From Halolacustris sp051744345 (GTDB lineage Bacteria; Actinomycetota; Humimicrobiia; Humimicrobiales; Humimicrobiaceae): a stretch of 19,359 nucleotides of DNA. The stretch lies in contig JBNJCW010000037.1 of assembly GCA_051744345.1 (NCBI GenBank), forward strand, positions 1 to 19,359, written 5' to 3'. The notes beneath the pieces were generated by a model. That model made no database searches. It was given only the letters and a program-made list of their open reading frames with translations, and was not told the origin of the DNA. Below are positions 9,084-16,735 of this stretch, in pieces; within the stretch, counting starts at the first letter, position 1; each line of letters begins with the position of its first letter. The translations under genes were made by a program, and so were the position numbers.

Positions 9084-9112
9084 AAGATAACATATGTATG
9101 TCTGTATGTCTA
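9084..9112 (-). promoter_or_regulatory. Candidate antitoxin promoter with tandem-repeat operator
   Basis: On the minus strand TAGACA (9112-9107) and TATCTT (9089-9084) are separated by 17 bases, a fair -35/-10 pair about 20 bases upstream of the antitoxin start. The spacer and -35 contain two perfect tandem copies of an 8-mer, GTATGTCT on the plus strand (9096-9103 and 9104-9111). RHH antitoxins commonly bind short tandem or inverted repeats over their own promoter, so this is a plausible autoregulatory operator. The assignment rests on position and repeat structure only. Confidence 0.45.
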
Positions 9113-9318
9113 TAACCATTACTTTTTCTATGGCCTCCTTAAATGGTAATCTGCAAACCTTGCCTACCTGATAATCCGCAAGTACCTAAAAATCAGCTAG
9201 TATAATATGAATTAATACCGAAGATATACCATACCCAAATAAAGTGCTTTTCCGGTATTATCCTTTGCTGCAGGGTTTAAAGGAAAGTGCCTGGGAATTG
9301 CGCCAGGGCTAACATGCC
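9113..9318. other. Gene-free stretch between TA module and right repeat
   Basis: I see no credible gene. There is an isolated TATAAT-like box on the plus strand around 9200 (TAGTATAATATG) with no gene to serve, and an inverted pair ACCATT (9115-9120)/AATGGT (9143-9148). The segment just before the right repeat shows only weak, unconvincing resemblance to malQ upstream of its conserved end. Confidence 0.4.
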
Positions 9319-9403
9319 GCATACCTGATAAGCTTTCTTATTTTGTAAGGATCTACGGCAGGGATAACCTAGCTTTCTGCCTGCATGTTTACCGGCTTAA
9401 TAG
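9319..9403 (+). repeat. Long direct repeat, right copy (malQ/ymdB junction)
   Basis: This 85-bp copy matches 8211-8297. Its left part encodes, on the plus strand, IPDKLSYFVRIYGRDN, a relic of the MalQ C-terminus, but a 2-base deletion removes the malQ stop. Its right part is the functional 3' end of the minus-strand metallophosphoesterase gene (stop at 9371-9369). Together the two copies bracket the toxin-antitoxin module. Confidence 0.93.
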
Positions 9404-10160
9404 CAGCAGCCTGGCCGGTAATATTATTTATATCTATTATTACTCCGTTAATGCACACATCGCCTGTTGCCACCACAAATTTCTGGGGCATTACATTAAG
9501 AAACCGTTCAATTATTATTTCTTTTTTCACCCCTATTACCGAATCCCTTGGGCCCACCATCCCCGCATCGGTAATATAGGCTGTTCCTTCGGGCAGTATC
9601 CTGTGGTCAGCAGTCTGCACATGGGTATGGGTGCCTATTACTGCGCTTACCTTCCCGTCAAGAAACCAGCCCATGGCCACCTTTTCCGAAGTCACCTCAC
9701 CGTGAAAATCTACAATGACAATATTGGTCTGCCTCCTTATGTCAGCCAGAAGCTTTTCTGCTGACCTGAAGGGGCAGTCCAGGTTTTCAACGAAAACCCG
9801 CCCGCACAGGTTTAGTACCGCTACTTTTCTGCCTGCCGTTTTGGGGCCGGAGAAAATATGATAGCCCTTGCCCGGAGTAGAAGGGGGATAATTTGCAGGC
9901 TTAAGCAGCCTAGGCTGCTCCTTGATATAAGGGTATATCTCTTTTTTCTTATATATATGGTTTCCGCTGGTGATAACATCTATGCCCATCCCCAGAAGGG
10001 TATCGCATACCTGCGGGGTTATTCCCAGACCTCCTGCTGCATTCTCCCCATTGGCTACAACCACATCGATGTTTTCTTCTTCCACCATAGGGCCCAGCTC
10101 TTTTTTAATTGCATTCCTTCCCGGCTTACCGAATATGTCCCCTAAAAATAATACTTTCAA
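9369..10160 (-). CDS. ymdB: YmdB/TIGR00282 family metallophosphoesterase
   Basis: Calcineurin-like dinuclear metal phosphoesterase of the YmdB family; Bacillus YmdB is a 2',3'-cyclic-nucleotide phosphodiesterase affecting biofilm formation and sporulation, but the physiological substrate here is unknown. The 263 residues match the family. Metal-site residues are visible: D8 (GDIFGKPGR), E39-N40 (NGENAAGG), N67-H68 (SGNHIY), H153 (DFHGE), and H178/H180 (GTHTHVQTAD). The start is TTG 10160: an in-frame TAG a few codons upstream excludes longer forms, and AGAAAGG sits about seven bases before it. It follows the small lipoprotein gene by 23 bases in the same direction and ends tail to tail with the repeat next to malQ. 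No terminator was recognised downstream. Confidence 0.93.
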   Translation of the reverse strand: MKVLFLGDIFGKPGRNAIKKELGPMVEEENIDVVVANGENAAGGLGITPQVCDTLLGMGIDVITSGNHIYKKKEIYPYIKEQPRLLKPANYPPSTPGKGYHIFSGPKTAGRKVAVLNLCGRVFVENLDCPFRSAEKLLADIRRQTNIVIVDFHGEVTSEKVAMGWFLDGKVSAVIGTHTHVQTADHRILPEGTAYITDAGMVGPRDSVIGVKKEIIIERFLNVMPQKFVVATGDVCINGVIIDINNITGQAAAIKPVNMQAES

Positions 10161-10183
10161 AAACTTGCCTTTCTAACTTAAAT

Positions 10184-10639
10184 TTACGGCCAGAAATTAA
10201 TTTTCCAGCTTTCGTCTTCTTCTTTTACCAGAGAAACTTCCATATCCTTATAAGTCTTCTCCGTGCCGTCATAGCGGTCAACCAGATCAATGCTGACCAC
10301 CGCAATATTGTTTTTTACCTCTACCCAGTTCATCTTCACTGAAACAATCCGGGTAACATCCCTGAATTCCCGCTCAAAATCCTCATAGCTTCCCTCTTTT
10401 TTATCTGCATCACTTATAAGGGCATAGGCAGCGGGATAATCTTCATCCATTACAGCTTCAAAAAACTCCTCTGCCACCGCCAGGGCGCTGTCAAGCTCCT
10501 TCTCGCCGGAAAACCTGCTGGTTATGCCTGCCCTTATTTCTTCTATCTGTGTGCACGAGGTAAGGCCCGCACATAAAATAAAAAAAATTACTATAAACGG
10601 CCACAGCCCGGCAATAAGTTTTTTTACCCTCAGAAACAT
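10184..10639 (-). CDS. Small predicted lipoprotein with NTF2-like/DUF4878-like domain
   Basis: A 151-residue product from ATG 10639: MFLRVKK, a hydrophobic stretch, then lipobox LTSC with the acylated Cys at residue 29, so it should be an exported, membrane-anchored lipoprotein. The mature part (DSALAVAEEFFEAVMDEDY, then strands ending ESWKINFWP) has the length and helix-then-sheet pattern of NTF2-like DUF4878-type domains; this is a fold-level guess. A longer frame up to 10714 would overlap the mobA end and add a poor N-terminus, so the shorter start is chosen because it gives a canonical signal peptide. No Shine-Dalgarno is visible; a perfect TATAAT ends nine bases before the ATG, so the transcript may be leaderless or nearly so. 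Function unknown; a link to the phosphoesterase downstream is only positional. Confidence 0.75.
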   Translation of the reverse strand: MFLRVKKLIAGLWPFIVIFFILCAGLTSCTQIEEIRAGITSRFSGEKELDSALAVAEEFFEAVMDEDYPAAYALISDADKKEGSYEDFEREFRDVTRIVSVKMNWVEVKNNIAVVSIDLVDRYDGTEKTYKDMEVSLVKEEDESWKINFWP

Positions 10640-10648
10640 AGTTAGCTT

Positions 10649-10654
10649 ATTATA
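10649..10654 (-). promoter_or_regulatory. Candidate -10 box for lipoprotein-ymdB
   Basis: A perfect minus-strand TATAAT lies in the 50-base gap between mobA and the lipoprotein gene, nine bases before the ATG. No convincing -35 was found, and initiation at the usual distance would give a leader of only a few bases. Confidence 0.3.
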
Positions 10655-10659
10655 ATAGA

Positions 10660-10691
10660 AAAGCAAAAAAAGTTTTAGCCGTCTTTGCTTT
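10660..10691 (-). terminator. Possible weak hairpin after mobA
   Basis: Perfect inverted arms AAAGCAAA (10660-10667) and TTTGCTTT (10684-10691) flank a 16-base loop and include the mobA stop codon. The stem is A/T-rich and has no strong U tract beyond it, so it may be an attenuator, an mRNA end or chance. Confidence 0.25.
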
Positions 10692-11451
10692 ACCGGAAAA
10701 AAAAATAGGCCCACCTTTTTCTAAAACCGCTCATATCACCTTCTTCGGGCCTGTATGTTTCCCATATTCCCTTAAACCTCTGAAAGTCCTGCCTGGTGTT
10801 GATATTCAAAAAATTCAAGCTGTCTACCCCATAGCGGCTAAGCGCCTCTTCACCAATTAATTTTATATCCAGCCTGCTGAAACAATCCGACACCTTGTAT
10901 CTGCCCCGGGAAATACTGTCCTTTAAAACCCCCAGGCACCTTTTTGAATACAGGCCGCACAGTACCTCATAACCTTTTTTAGTCCTTATGATATATGCAT
11001 CTTTTAAACCTTCCCCTGCTTCGGATACAAGCATTTCCATCAGCCTGTAGGATACCAGGGGCATGTCTGCAGCAAGAACAAGGGCATAATCACCACTTAT
11101 TTCTTTCAGCCCGGAGTATATGCCCGCTATGGGCCCCCTGCCCGTGCTTTTATTGCCGCCGGGCATAGAAACCCTTTTATCCTCTATCACCCTTATGTCC
11201 GGCAGCAAAGGAAACTCTTCAGGAAACTCTCCAGCCTCCATCTGTCTGAAAAATCGGCCAACCCTGCTTAACTCACCAGATACCCGGCTGTGTTCGCCTT
11301 CAGAGGTGCTCACTATAACCTCTGTGCAGAAAAAACTTAACTTTAAAATCTGGTCTGCAGCCAGCGGAAGGGGCCCGACCCTTATTTTTAGTTTGCTGAA
11401 ACCAAACCTGGTGCTCTTTCCCCCCGCAAGCAGCAGCCCTGAGACATTCAT
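10690..11451 (-). CDS. mobA: Molybdenum cofactor guanylyltransferase (MobA-like)
   Basis: Attaches GMP from GTP to molybdopterin to make the MGD cofactor needed by the formate dehydrogenase encoded upstream. Motifs: LLAGGKSTRFG at the N-terminus (about 7-17, nucleotide-binding loop), GRGPIAGI (104-111), and AADMP (127-131, metal-binding Asp). A late NINTRQDF matches the family's conserved NxNTPxD element. At 253 residues it is longer than the usual ~190-210, with extra sequence around residues 52-103 and a C-terminal tail of ~20. The start ATG (11451-11449) overlaps the fdhD stop in ATGA, giving translational coupling. MocA-type cytidylyltransferase is an alternative, but context with fdhD and a bis-MGD enzyme favours MobA. 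Confidence 0.87.
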   Translation of the reverse strand: MNVSGLLLAGGKSTRFGFSKLKIRVGPLPLAADQILKLSFFCTEVIVSTSEGEHSRVSGELSRVGRFFRQMEAGEFPEEFPLLPDIRVIEDKRVSMPGGNKSTGRGPIAGIYSGLKEISGDYALVLAADMPLVSYRLMEMLVSEAGEGLKDAYIIRTKKGYEVLCGLYSKRCLGVLKDSISRGRYKVSDCFSRLDIKLIGEEALSRYGVDSLNFLNINTRQDFQRFKGIWETYRPEEGDMSGFRKRWAYFFFR

Positions 11452-12257
11452 TTGCCTATTCTTTCCTGTCCGCAGTACAGGTTAAACCTGCCTCCCCGGG
11501 CATACCCTGCCACAGCCATATTTATTTTTTCTGCCAGTTTTACCGCACTGTGGGTTACCGAAGAATTGGTTACCGCCACCGGAACTTTTACCCTGCTTAA
11601 CTTATAGATTGCATCCAGGCTTAGCCTGCCGGTGGTAAAGATGATTTTATCTTCTGCACCTATATGGTTGATATACATGTGGCCTGCAACCTTATCTATG
11701 CAATTATGCCTGCCAATGTCCTCGCAGCTGATAAGCAGCCGGCCGCCAAAATCAAACAGGGCTGCGCTGTGAAGCCCGCCGAACTGTTTTTTAAGCTGCT
11801 GGCTCTCCAGGGCCTTTAAATTAAGCTCCAGCAGGGTTGAAGCAGACACCTGCAGTCCCGGCTTAATTTTTTTTAACTTCTTCTGCAAAACAAAATCATC
11901 GATGCTTCCGCAGCCGGAAGGTATAAATCCTGCCTCCCTTATTTTAGGTGCCTCTTTTTGGCCGGTTAAAGCTTCTATCCTTGCAGAGAGAATACCTTCC
12001 TTTGCTGCCTGCCCGCATTCCCTCACCAGGTTCAGGCTGCTGAAATCTTTAACATAACCGTGGTTTATCAGGTAACCGACACCAAGCATTACAAGGTCCA
12101 GGGGCAGGCATGAAATGGTACATACCCTGCTTCCGTTTAATATTATTTCCAACAGGAGCTCGGCAGGGATGGTATCGGACATCTTTTTTCTATTCCCGGA
12201 CCGTGAAAACTTTATCATATCTACTCCAAGGCCGGGTTTTAAGCTGCTGCTTTTCAT
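11448..12257 (-). CDS. fdhD: Formate dehydrogenase accessory sulfurtransferase FdhD
   Basis: Transfers sulfur from IscS to the Mo/W-bis-MGD cofactor, a step required for formate dehydrogenase activity. The conserved core is clear: GGLHSAALFD, then SCEDIGRHNCIDKV, TGRLSLDAIYK and a C-terminal YARGGRFNLYCG. ATG 12257 is chosen because it overlaps the stop of the catalytic-subunit gene as ATGA, the same coupling as fdhD-mobA; it gives 269 residues, normal for the family. A TTG at 12284 would add nine residues. The cysteine loop reads PSGCGSIDD: one Cys (C116 in this numbering) is present, but the second Cys of the C-x-x-C motif known from E. coli FdhD is Ile. The first Cys is the one reported as essential for persulfide transfer, so activity is plausible. 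Confidence 0.94.
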   Translation of the reverse strand: MKSSSLKPGLGVDMIKFSRSGNRKKMSDTIPAELLLEIILNGSRVCTISCLPLDLVMLGVGYLINHGYVKDFSSLNLVRECGQAAKEGILSARIEALTGQKEAPKIREAGFIPSGCGSIDDFVLQKKLKKIKPGLQVSASTLLELNLKALESQQLKKQFGGLHSAALFDFGGRLLISCEDIGRHNCIDKVAGHMYINHIGAEDKIIFTTGRLSLDAIYKLSRVKVPVAVTNSSVTHSAVKLAEKINMAVAGYARGGRFNLYCGQERIGK

Positions 12258-14995
12258 TCTGCTTTTTTTACCCTGACCGCGCAAGCCTTGTATTCGGGTA
12301 TTTTTGCCTTGGGGTCCACCGCAGGATTGGTCAGTTTATTGGCTGGAGAATCGGCATAATGGAATGGAGAAAATACTACCCCTTCCTTGATCCTGGAATC
12401 AACTAAGGCATTGGCCTCTATGGAGCCCCTCCTTGACTCCACTATAATCCGGTCACCATCCTCCAGGCCCAGCCTGGAAGCATCCTCTGTATTAATATGC
12501 ACCAGGTTCATGGGAGCTATTTCATTCAGCCCCTCTGCCTTGCCGGTCATGGTCCTGGTATGGAACTGGTAGAGTACCCTGCCGGTAGTAAGGATAAGAG
12601 GATAGTCCTCATCCGGCTCTTCCGCGGGAGGTGTGTGGGAAACGGGGATAAAGTTTCCCTTCCCTTTGGTAAAAGATTTGGCATGCAGTATGCTGGTGCC
12701 AGGGTCTGTATACTGCCTGCAGGGCCACTGCAGCGACTCCTCTTCAAGCCGTCTGTAGCTTATGCCCCCATATAATGGGGTAAGGCCTGCTATTTCGTCC
12801 ATTATCTCTGAAGGATCCGAATACTCCATGGGATACCCCAGGGCAGAGGAGATATCACATATAATCTTCCAGTCATCCATGGCTTGGCCCGGCGGCTCTA
12901 CGGCCTTTCTTACCCTCTGCACCCTTCTTTCCGTATTGGTAAAGGTCCCATCTTTTTCAGCAAAACAGACCCCCGGAAGCACTACATCCGCAAATTCTGC
13001 TGTTTCGGTCATAAATATATCCTGCACAACCAGAAACTCCAGTTTCTTTAATGCCTGGGCCACATGCAGTATGTCAGGATCGCTGAGCATGGGATTTTCC
13101 CCCATTATATATATGGCCTTGATCTTTCCCTGCCTTGCGCCCTCGATTATTTCGGTTACCGTAAGCCCGTCTCCGGTAGGGAGTTTTTTTGCCCAGTTCT
13201 TTTCAAACCTCCACCTTATATTATCTATCCCTACTCCCTGGTAGCCGCTGAGCAGGCCCGGAAGGGCACCCATATCACAGGCCCCCTGCACATTGTTCTG
13301 GCCCCTTAATGGATTTACTCCTGCACCCCTTCTGCCTATATTTCCGGTCATCATAGCCAGGTCTGCTATGGCTATCACATTATTTGTTCCGCAGGTATGC
13401 TGGGTGATTCCCATGGCATAAAAAATCAAGGCGTTGCCTGCAGAACCGTAAAGTTTTGCAGCCTTGACCAGGTCTTTGGCATCCACTCCCGAGATCTCTG
13501 AAGTTTTGCCGGGAGAATAGCCTTTAAAACATTCCCTGAAATCCGCAAATCCTTCTGTCCTCTCCTCTATAAAGGACCTGTCATGCAGGTTATTTTTGTA
13601 AATAGCGTTCATCATCCCCAGAAGCACAGCTATATCTGTCCCCGGTTTCTGCCTGAGGTGGATTGCCGCATATTTGGTAATAGGTATATTGCGGGGATCA
13701 ATTACTATAAGTTTCAATCCCTCCTCCTGCACGCACCTTATAAGCTCATACCCTATAACCGGATGCGCCTCTGTGGTATTGGTGCCGATAAGGATAGCCA
13801 CATCGGCATCCTTTATGTCATCTATTGAATTGGTCATAGCTCCGCTACCGAATGTAGGTATCAGCCCGCTTACGGTAGAAGCGTGGCAGAGCCTTGCACA
13901 ATGGTCTATATTGTTGGTGCCTACAGCCGCACGGGCTAATTTGGACATTAAGAAATTCTCCTCATTGGTGCATTTTGCACTGCTAAGGAAAGCAATGGAA
14001 TCAGGGCCGTGTTTCTGCTTTATGTCATTGAGCTTATCAGATACGGTTCTTATAGCCTTATCCCAGGTGGTTTTCCTGAATTTATCTCCTTTGGACCTTA
14101 ACATTGGCTGGGTAAGCCTTTTATTGCTTTTCACAAAATCAAGGCCGAACTTACCTTTAACGCAGAGGTTTCCCTTATTGGTATTTTTGCCTACATCAGA
14201 AAAAACATTAACTATGCGGTTATTTTTTACATAAAGGTTCAGCACGCAGCCTACCCCGCAGTAAGGGCAAACCGTTTCCGTCTTGGAAATTTCCCACACC
14301 CTGGCTGTCCTGGTGTACGGCTTGGATGCCAGTGCTCCCACCGGGCAGGTGGATATGCAGTTGCTGCAGAACACACAACCGGTATCCTTTAAGGACTGCT
14401 CAAAAGCAGGAATAATTTCACATTCAAAACCCCTTCCTGCATAGCCAATGGCGTTAGCGCCCACAATCCCGTCACACATCCTTACGCACCTGCCGCACAG
14501 AATACACTTCTCATTATCCCGGTATATAAAGGGATTGTCCTGGAACACCTTCTTCTCATGCACTTTTCCGGTGTATTCAATATCCTTTAATTCATACATA
14601 TATGCCAGGTCCTGAAGCATGCAGTTTCCGCAGGACTCACAGGTCATGCAATCCATGGGATGATCTGAAATTATTAGCTCAAGATTTACCCTTACCAGTT
14701 CATTTATGTGGGGTGTGGAGGTCTTTACCTTCATCCCCTCTTCCAGTTTGGTAACACAGGAAGCAACAGCTTCCCCTCTGCCCTCCACCTCTACCAGGCA
14801 TAGCCTGCATGCCCCCTGGGGCTTTAACCTTGCATCGTAACAGAGGTGGGGGATAAAAATATTATTGGCAAGGCAGGCTTCAAGCACTGTGCTTCCCTCC
14901 GGGGCATATACTGCCCTGCCGTTGACATAAGCCTTTATTTTGCCTTCTTGCTGTTCATTTTTTCTGCTGGATTTACCGGTTAAAGTTTCAGTCAC
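12254..14995 (-). CDS. fdhA: Formate dehydrogenase catalytic subunit, NuoG-like N-terminus
   Basis: Molybdo/tungsto-bis-MGD oxidoreductase interconverting formate and CO2. Numbering from GTG 14995 (913 aa). N-terminal [2Fe-2S] ligands are C52, C63, C66 and C80; the His-ligated [4Fe-4S] uses H112, C116, C119 and C125; two ferredoxin clusters use C164/167/170/174 and C207/210/213/217. The Fe4S4 of the molybdopterin domain uses C243, C246, C250 and C278. The metal ligand is C370 followed by H371 in DHCARLCHASTVSG, encoded by TGC, so this is a cysteine, not selenocysteine, enzyme. The molydopterin dinucleotide-binding domain is near the C-terminus (LILTTGRVLYQFHT). GTG 14995 has GGGGG five bases upstream; TTG 15007 in the same frame is the alternative. 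The NuoF/NuoE partners upstream and fdhD/mobA downstream identify it as an NAD-linked formate dehydrogenase. Confidence 0.93.
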   Translation of the reverse strand: MTETLTGKSSRKNEQQEGKIKAYVNGRAVYAPEGSTVLEACLANNIFIPHLCYDARLKPQGACRLCLVEVEGRGEAVASCVTKLEEGMKVKTSTPHINELVRVNLELIISDHPMDCMTCESCGNCMLQDLAYMYELKDIEYTGKVHEKKVFQDNPFIYRDNEKCILCGRCVRMCDGIVGANAIGYAGRGFECEIIPAFEQSLKDTGCVFCSNCISTCPVGALASKPYTRTARVWEISKTETVCPYCGVGCVLNLYVKNNRIVNVFSDVGKNTNKGNLCVKGKFGLDFVKSNKRLTQPMLRSKGDKFRKTTWDKAIRTVSDKLNDIKQKHGPDSIAFLSSAKCTNEENFLMSKLARAAVGTNNIDHCARLCHASTVSGLIPTFGSGAMTNSIDDIKDADVAILIGTNTTEAHPVIGYELIRCVQEEGLKLIVIDPRNIPITKYAAIHLRQKPGTDIAVLLGMMNAIYKNNLHDRSFIEERTEGFADFRECFKGYSPGKTSEISGVDAKDLVKAAKLYGSAGNALIFYAMGITQHTCGTNNVIAIADLAMMTGNIGRRGAGVNPLRGQNNVQGACDMGALPGLLSGYQGVGIDNIRWRFEKNWAKKLPTGDGLTVTEIIEGARQGKIKAIYIMGENPMLSDPDILHVAQALKKLEFLVVQDIFMTETAEFADVVLPGVCFAEKDGTFTNTERRVQRVRKAVEPPGQAMDDWKIICDISSALGYPMEYSDPSEIMDEIAGLTPLYGGISYRRLEEESLQWPCRQYTDPGTSILHAKSFTKGKGNFIPVSHTPPAEEPDEDYPLILTTGRVLYQFHTRTMTGKAEGLNEIAPMNLVHINTEDASRLGLEDGDRIIVESRRGSIEANALVDSRIKEGVVFSPFHYADSPANKLTNPAVDPKAKIPEYKACAVRVKKAE

Positions 14996-15019
14996 CTCTG
15001 CCCCCAAAATGTTTAAAGT

Positions 15020-16735
15020 TTATACTCTCTTAACCTTTGCTTTGGCATGAAGCCTCTCACAGGATTTCCTGGTTGTGATATGCTCTTCAAATTCTTCCCT
15101 GAAATATTTTAAATTGCTGAGCACTGGATTGGGAGCGGTCTTGCCCAAACCGCAGAGTGAAGATTCCTTGATTACGGCACCCAGCCGCTCCAGTTTCTGC
15201 AGGTCTCCATCTTCTCCCTTCCCCTTGGTAATCCTTTCCAGGATTTCAAGCATCCTCCTGGTTCCAATCCTGCACGGTACGCACTGCCCACAGGATTCAT
15301 CCTGTATAAAATCCATAAAATACCTGGCCAGATTGGCCATACACGTATCTTCATCAATTACTATCATCCCTCCGGAACCCATAATGGAACCCGCTTCCTG
15401 AACTTTCTCGTAATCTATGGGAATATCCAGGTATTCTTCAGGTATGCAGCCCCCTGACGGGCCTCCCATCTGAACAGCTTTAAATGCCTTGTCATCAACT
15501 ATGCCTCCGCCAATCTTGTAAACAACATCCCTCAGGGTTATGCCCATGGGAACCTCAACCAGCCCCACATTCCTAACCGCCCCCGCCAGGGCAAATATTT
15601 TGGTGCCCTTGCTGCTGGAGGTGCCCAGGCTGTTAAACCACTTCGCCCCGTTAAGTATTATCTGGGGCACATTGGCGAATGTTTCCACATTGTTAATGCA
15701 GGTAGGCTTCCCGTAAAGGCCTTCATTTGCAGGAAAAGGAGGTTTTGGCCGGGGCATTCCCCTCTGGCCCTCTATGGATTTAAGAAGCGCAGTTTCCTCG
15801 CCGCAGACAAATGCGCCGGCACCCTCGTATATTTCAATATCAAAACTGTATCCGCTTCCCAGCATGTCTTCTCCCAGAAGGCCGTATTCCCTGGCCTGTG
15901 CTATGGCTGCCTCAAGGGTCTTAACCGCCAGAGGATACTCCGCCCTTACATATATATAGCCCTTGGCAGACCCGATAGCCAGCCCGGCTATAATCATTCC
16001 TTCCAGTATGGCATGGGGGTCTGATTCCAGGATGTTTCTGTCCATAAAAGCTCCAGGATCGCCTTCATCACCATTGCAAACAATATATTTGGTTCCGTCA
16101 CTGGACTTTGCCCTCCGGCAAAACTCCCACTTTTTTCCGGTAGGAAAGCCGGCTCCGCCCCTGCCCCTCAATCCTGAATCACTTATAATTTCAACTATTT
16201 TTGTGCTTTCCTCAAACCCTATTGCTTTTGCCAGGGCAAAATAGCCGTTTCTGGCAATATAATCATCTATTTTAAAGGGGTCAATCTTTCCCCGGTTTCT
16301 CAGCACCCTGGATTCCTGGAATTTATAGAAATTGGAAAGCTCTGACTCATCAGTAATAGGGTCCAGGCTTGAAACTGCCTGGTTTTTCTGTATGTGGGTA
16401 TCAAATACCTCTTTTACCTTATCATGGTCAAGATTATAATAGGTTGCGGGTCCCCGGTTGTAACTTTCCACGGTAATCATGGGCTCAAGGGCGCAAAACC
16501 CTACACAGCCGGAAGTGCTAAAATCTACATTCTTTAGCTTCCTTTTTTTTATCTCCGCTAAAACCGCATCCCTTATCTCTTCCGCCCCCGAGGCTATCCC
16601 GCAGGTACCCAGGTGGACCGTAACCCTGAACCGGCAATTGCCCGCATCCAGCACGCCCTCTTTTTCGACCCTCTTTTTGATGCTCTCAAGGTCCTTTAAT
16701 CCTGTAATCTTCTTTGGATTAGCTGCCAAAACCAT
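15020..16735 (-). CDS. NuoF/HylB-like NADH-binding flavoprotein subunit of formate dehydrogenase
   Basis: Diaphorase subunit passing electrons between the FeS chain and NAD(H) through FMN. Of 571 residues, 1-115 form a thioredoxin-like [2Fe-2S] domain (HLGTC with C45; GCVGFC with C77 and C81). The NuoF core has the NADH loop GRGGAGFPTGKKWEF (191-205), the FMN segment CNGDEGDPGAF (220-230) and GAFVCGEETAL (307-317). The [4Fe-4S] ligands are C482, C485, C488 and C528. The chain ends soon after (SCERLHAKAKVKRV), without the C-terminal 2[4Fe-4S] ferredoxin domain present in HydB of bifurcating hydrogenases. The first Cys position of the N-terminal cluster appears to be His (H41). ATG 16735 follows the stop of the upstream gene with no gap (TAGATG); the next gene begins about 24 bases beyond this one's stop. 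Confidence 0.93.
   Translation of the reverse strand: MVLAANPKKITGLKDLESIKKRVEKEGVLDAGNCRFRVTVHLGTCGIASGAEEIRDAVLAEIKKRKLKNVDFSTSGCVGFCALEPMITVESYNRGPATYYNLDHDKVKEVFDTHIQKNQAVSSLDPITDESELSNFYKFQESRVLRNRGKIDPFKIDDYIARNGYFALAKAIGFEESTKIVEIISDSGLRGRGGAGFPTGKKWEFCRRAKSSDGTKYIVCNGDEGDPGAFMDRNILESDPHAILEGMIIAGLAIGSAKGYIYVRAEYPLAVKTLEAAIAQAREYGLLGEDMLGSGYSFDIEIYEGAGAFVCGEETALLKSIEGQRGMPRPKPPFPANEGLYGKPTCINNVETFANVPQIILNGAKWFNSLGTSSSKGTKIFALAGAVRNVGLVEVPMGITLRDVVYKIGGGIVDDKAFKAVQMGGPSGGCIPEEYLDIPIDYEKVQEAGSIMGSGGMIVIDEDTCMANLARYFMDFIQDESCGQCVPCRIGTRRMLEILERITKGKGEDGDLQKLERLGAVIKESSLCGLGKTAPNPVLSNLKYFREEFEEHITTRKSCERLHAKAKVKRV

Noticed and set aside
8211..9403. Classical insertion sequence with target-site duplication
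   Set aside because: No transposase or terminal inverted repeats were found between the copies, and the repeat is far too long for a target duplication.
10640..10714. N-terminal extension of the small lipoprotein
   Set aside because: It would overlap mobA and place a long charged and hydrophobic stretch before the signal peptide; the internal ATG gives a canonical lipoprotein signal.
12258..12284. Longer fdhD start at TTG 12284
   Set aside because: The ATG at 12257 forms an ATGA overlap with the upstream stop, as at fdhD-mobA, and TTG lacks a properly spaced ribosome site.
13890..13900. Possible selenocysteine at the formate dehydrogenase active site
   Set aside because: The ligand codon in CARLCHAS is TGC, with no in-frame TGA, so this is a cysteine enzyme.
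13674..14234. 186-codon plus-strand frame inside fdhA
   Set aside because: It is a shadow of the catalytic-subunit gene, whose motifs are intact throughout this interval.
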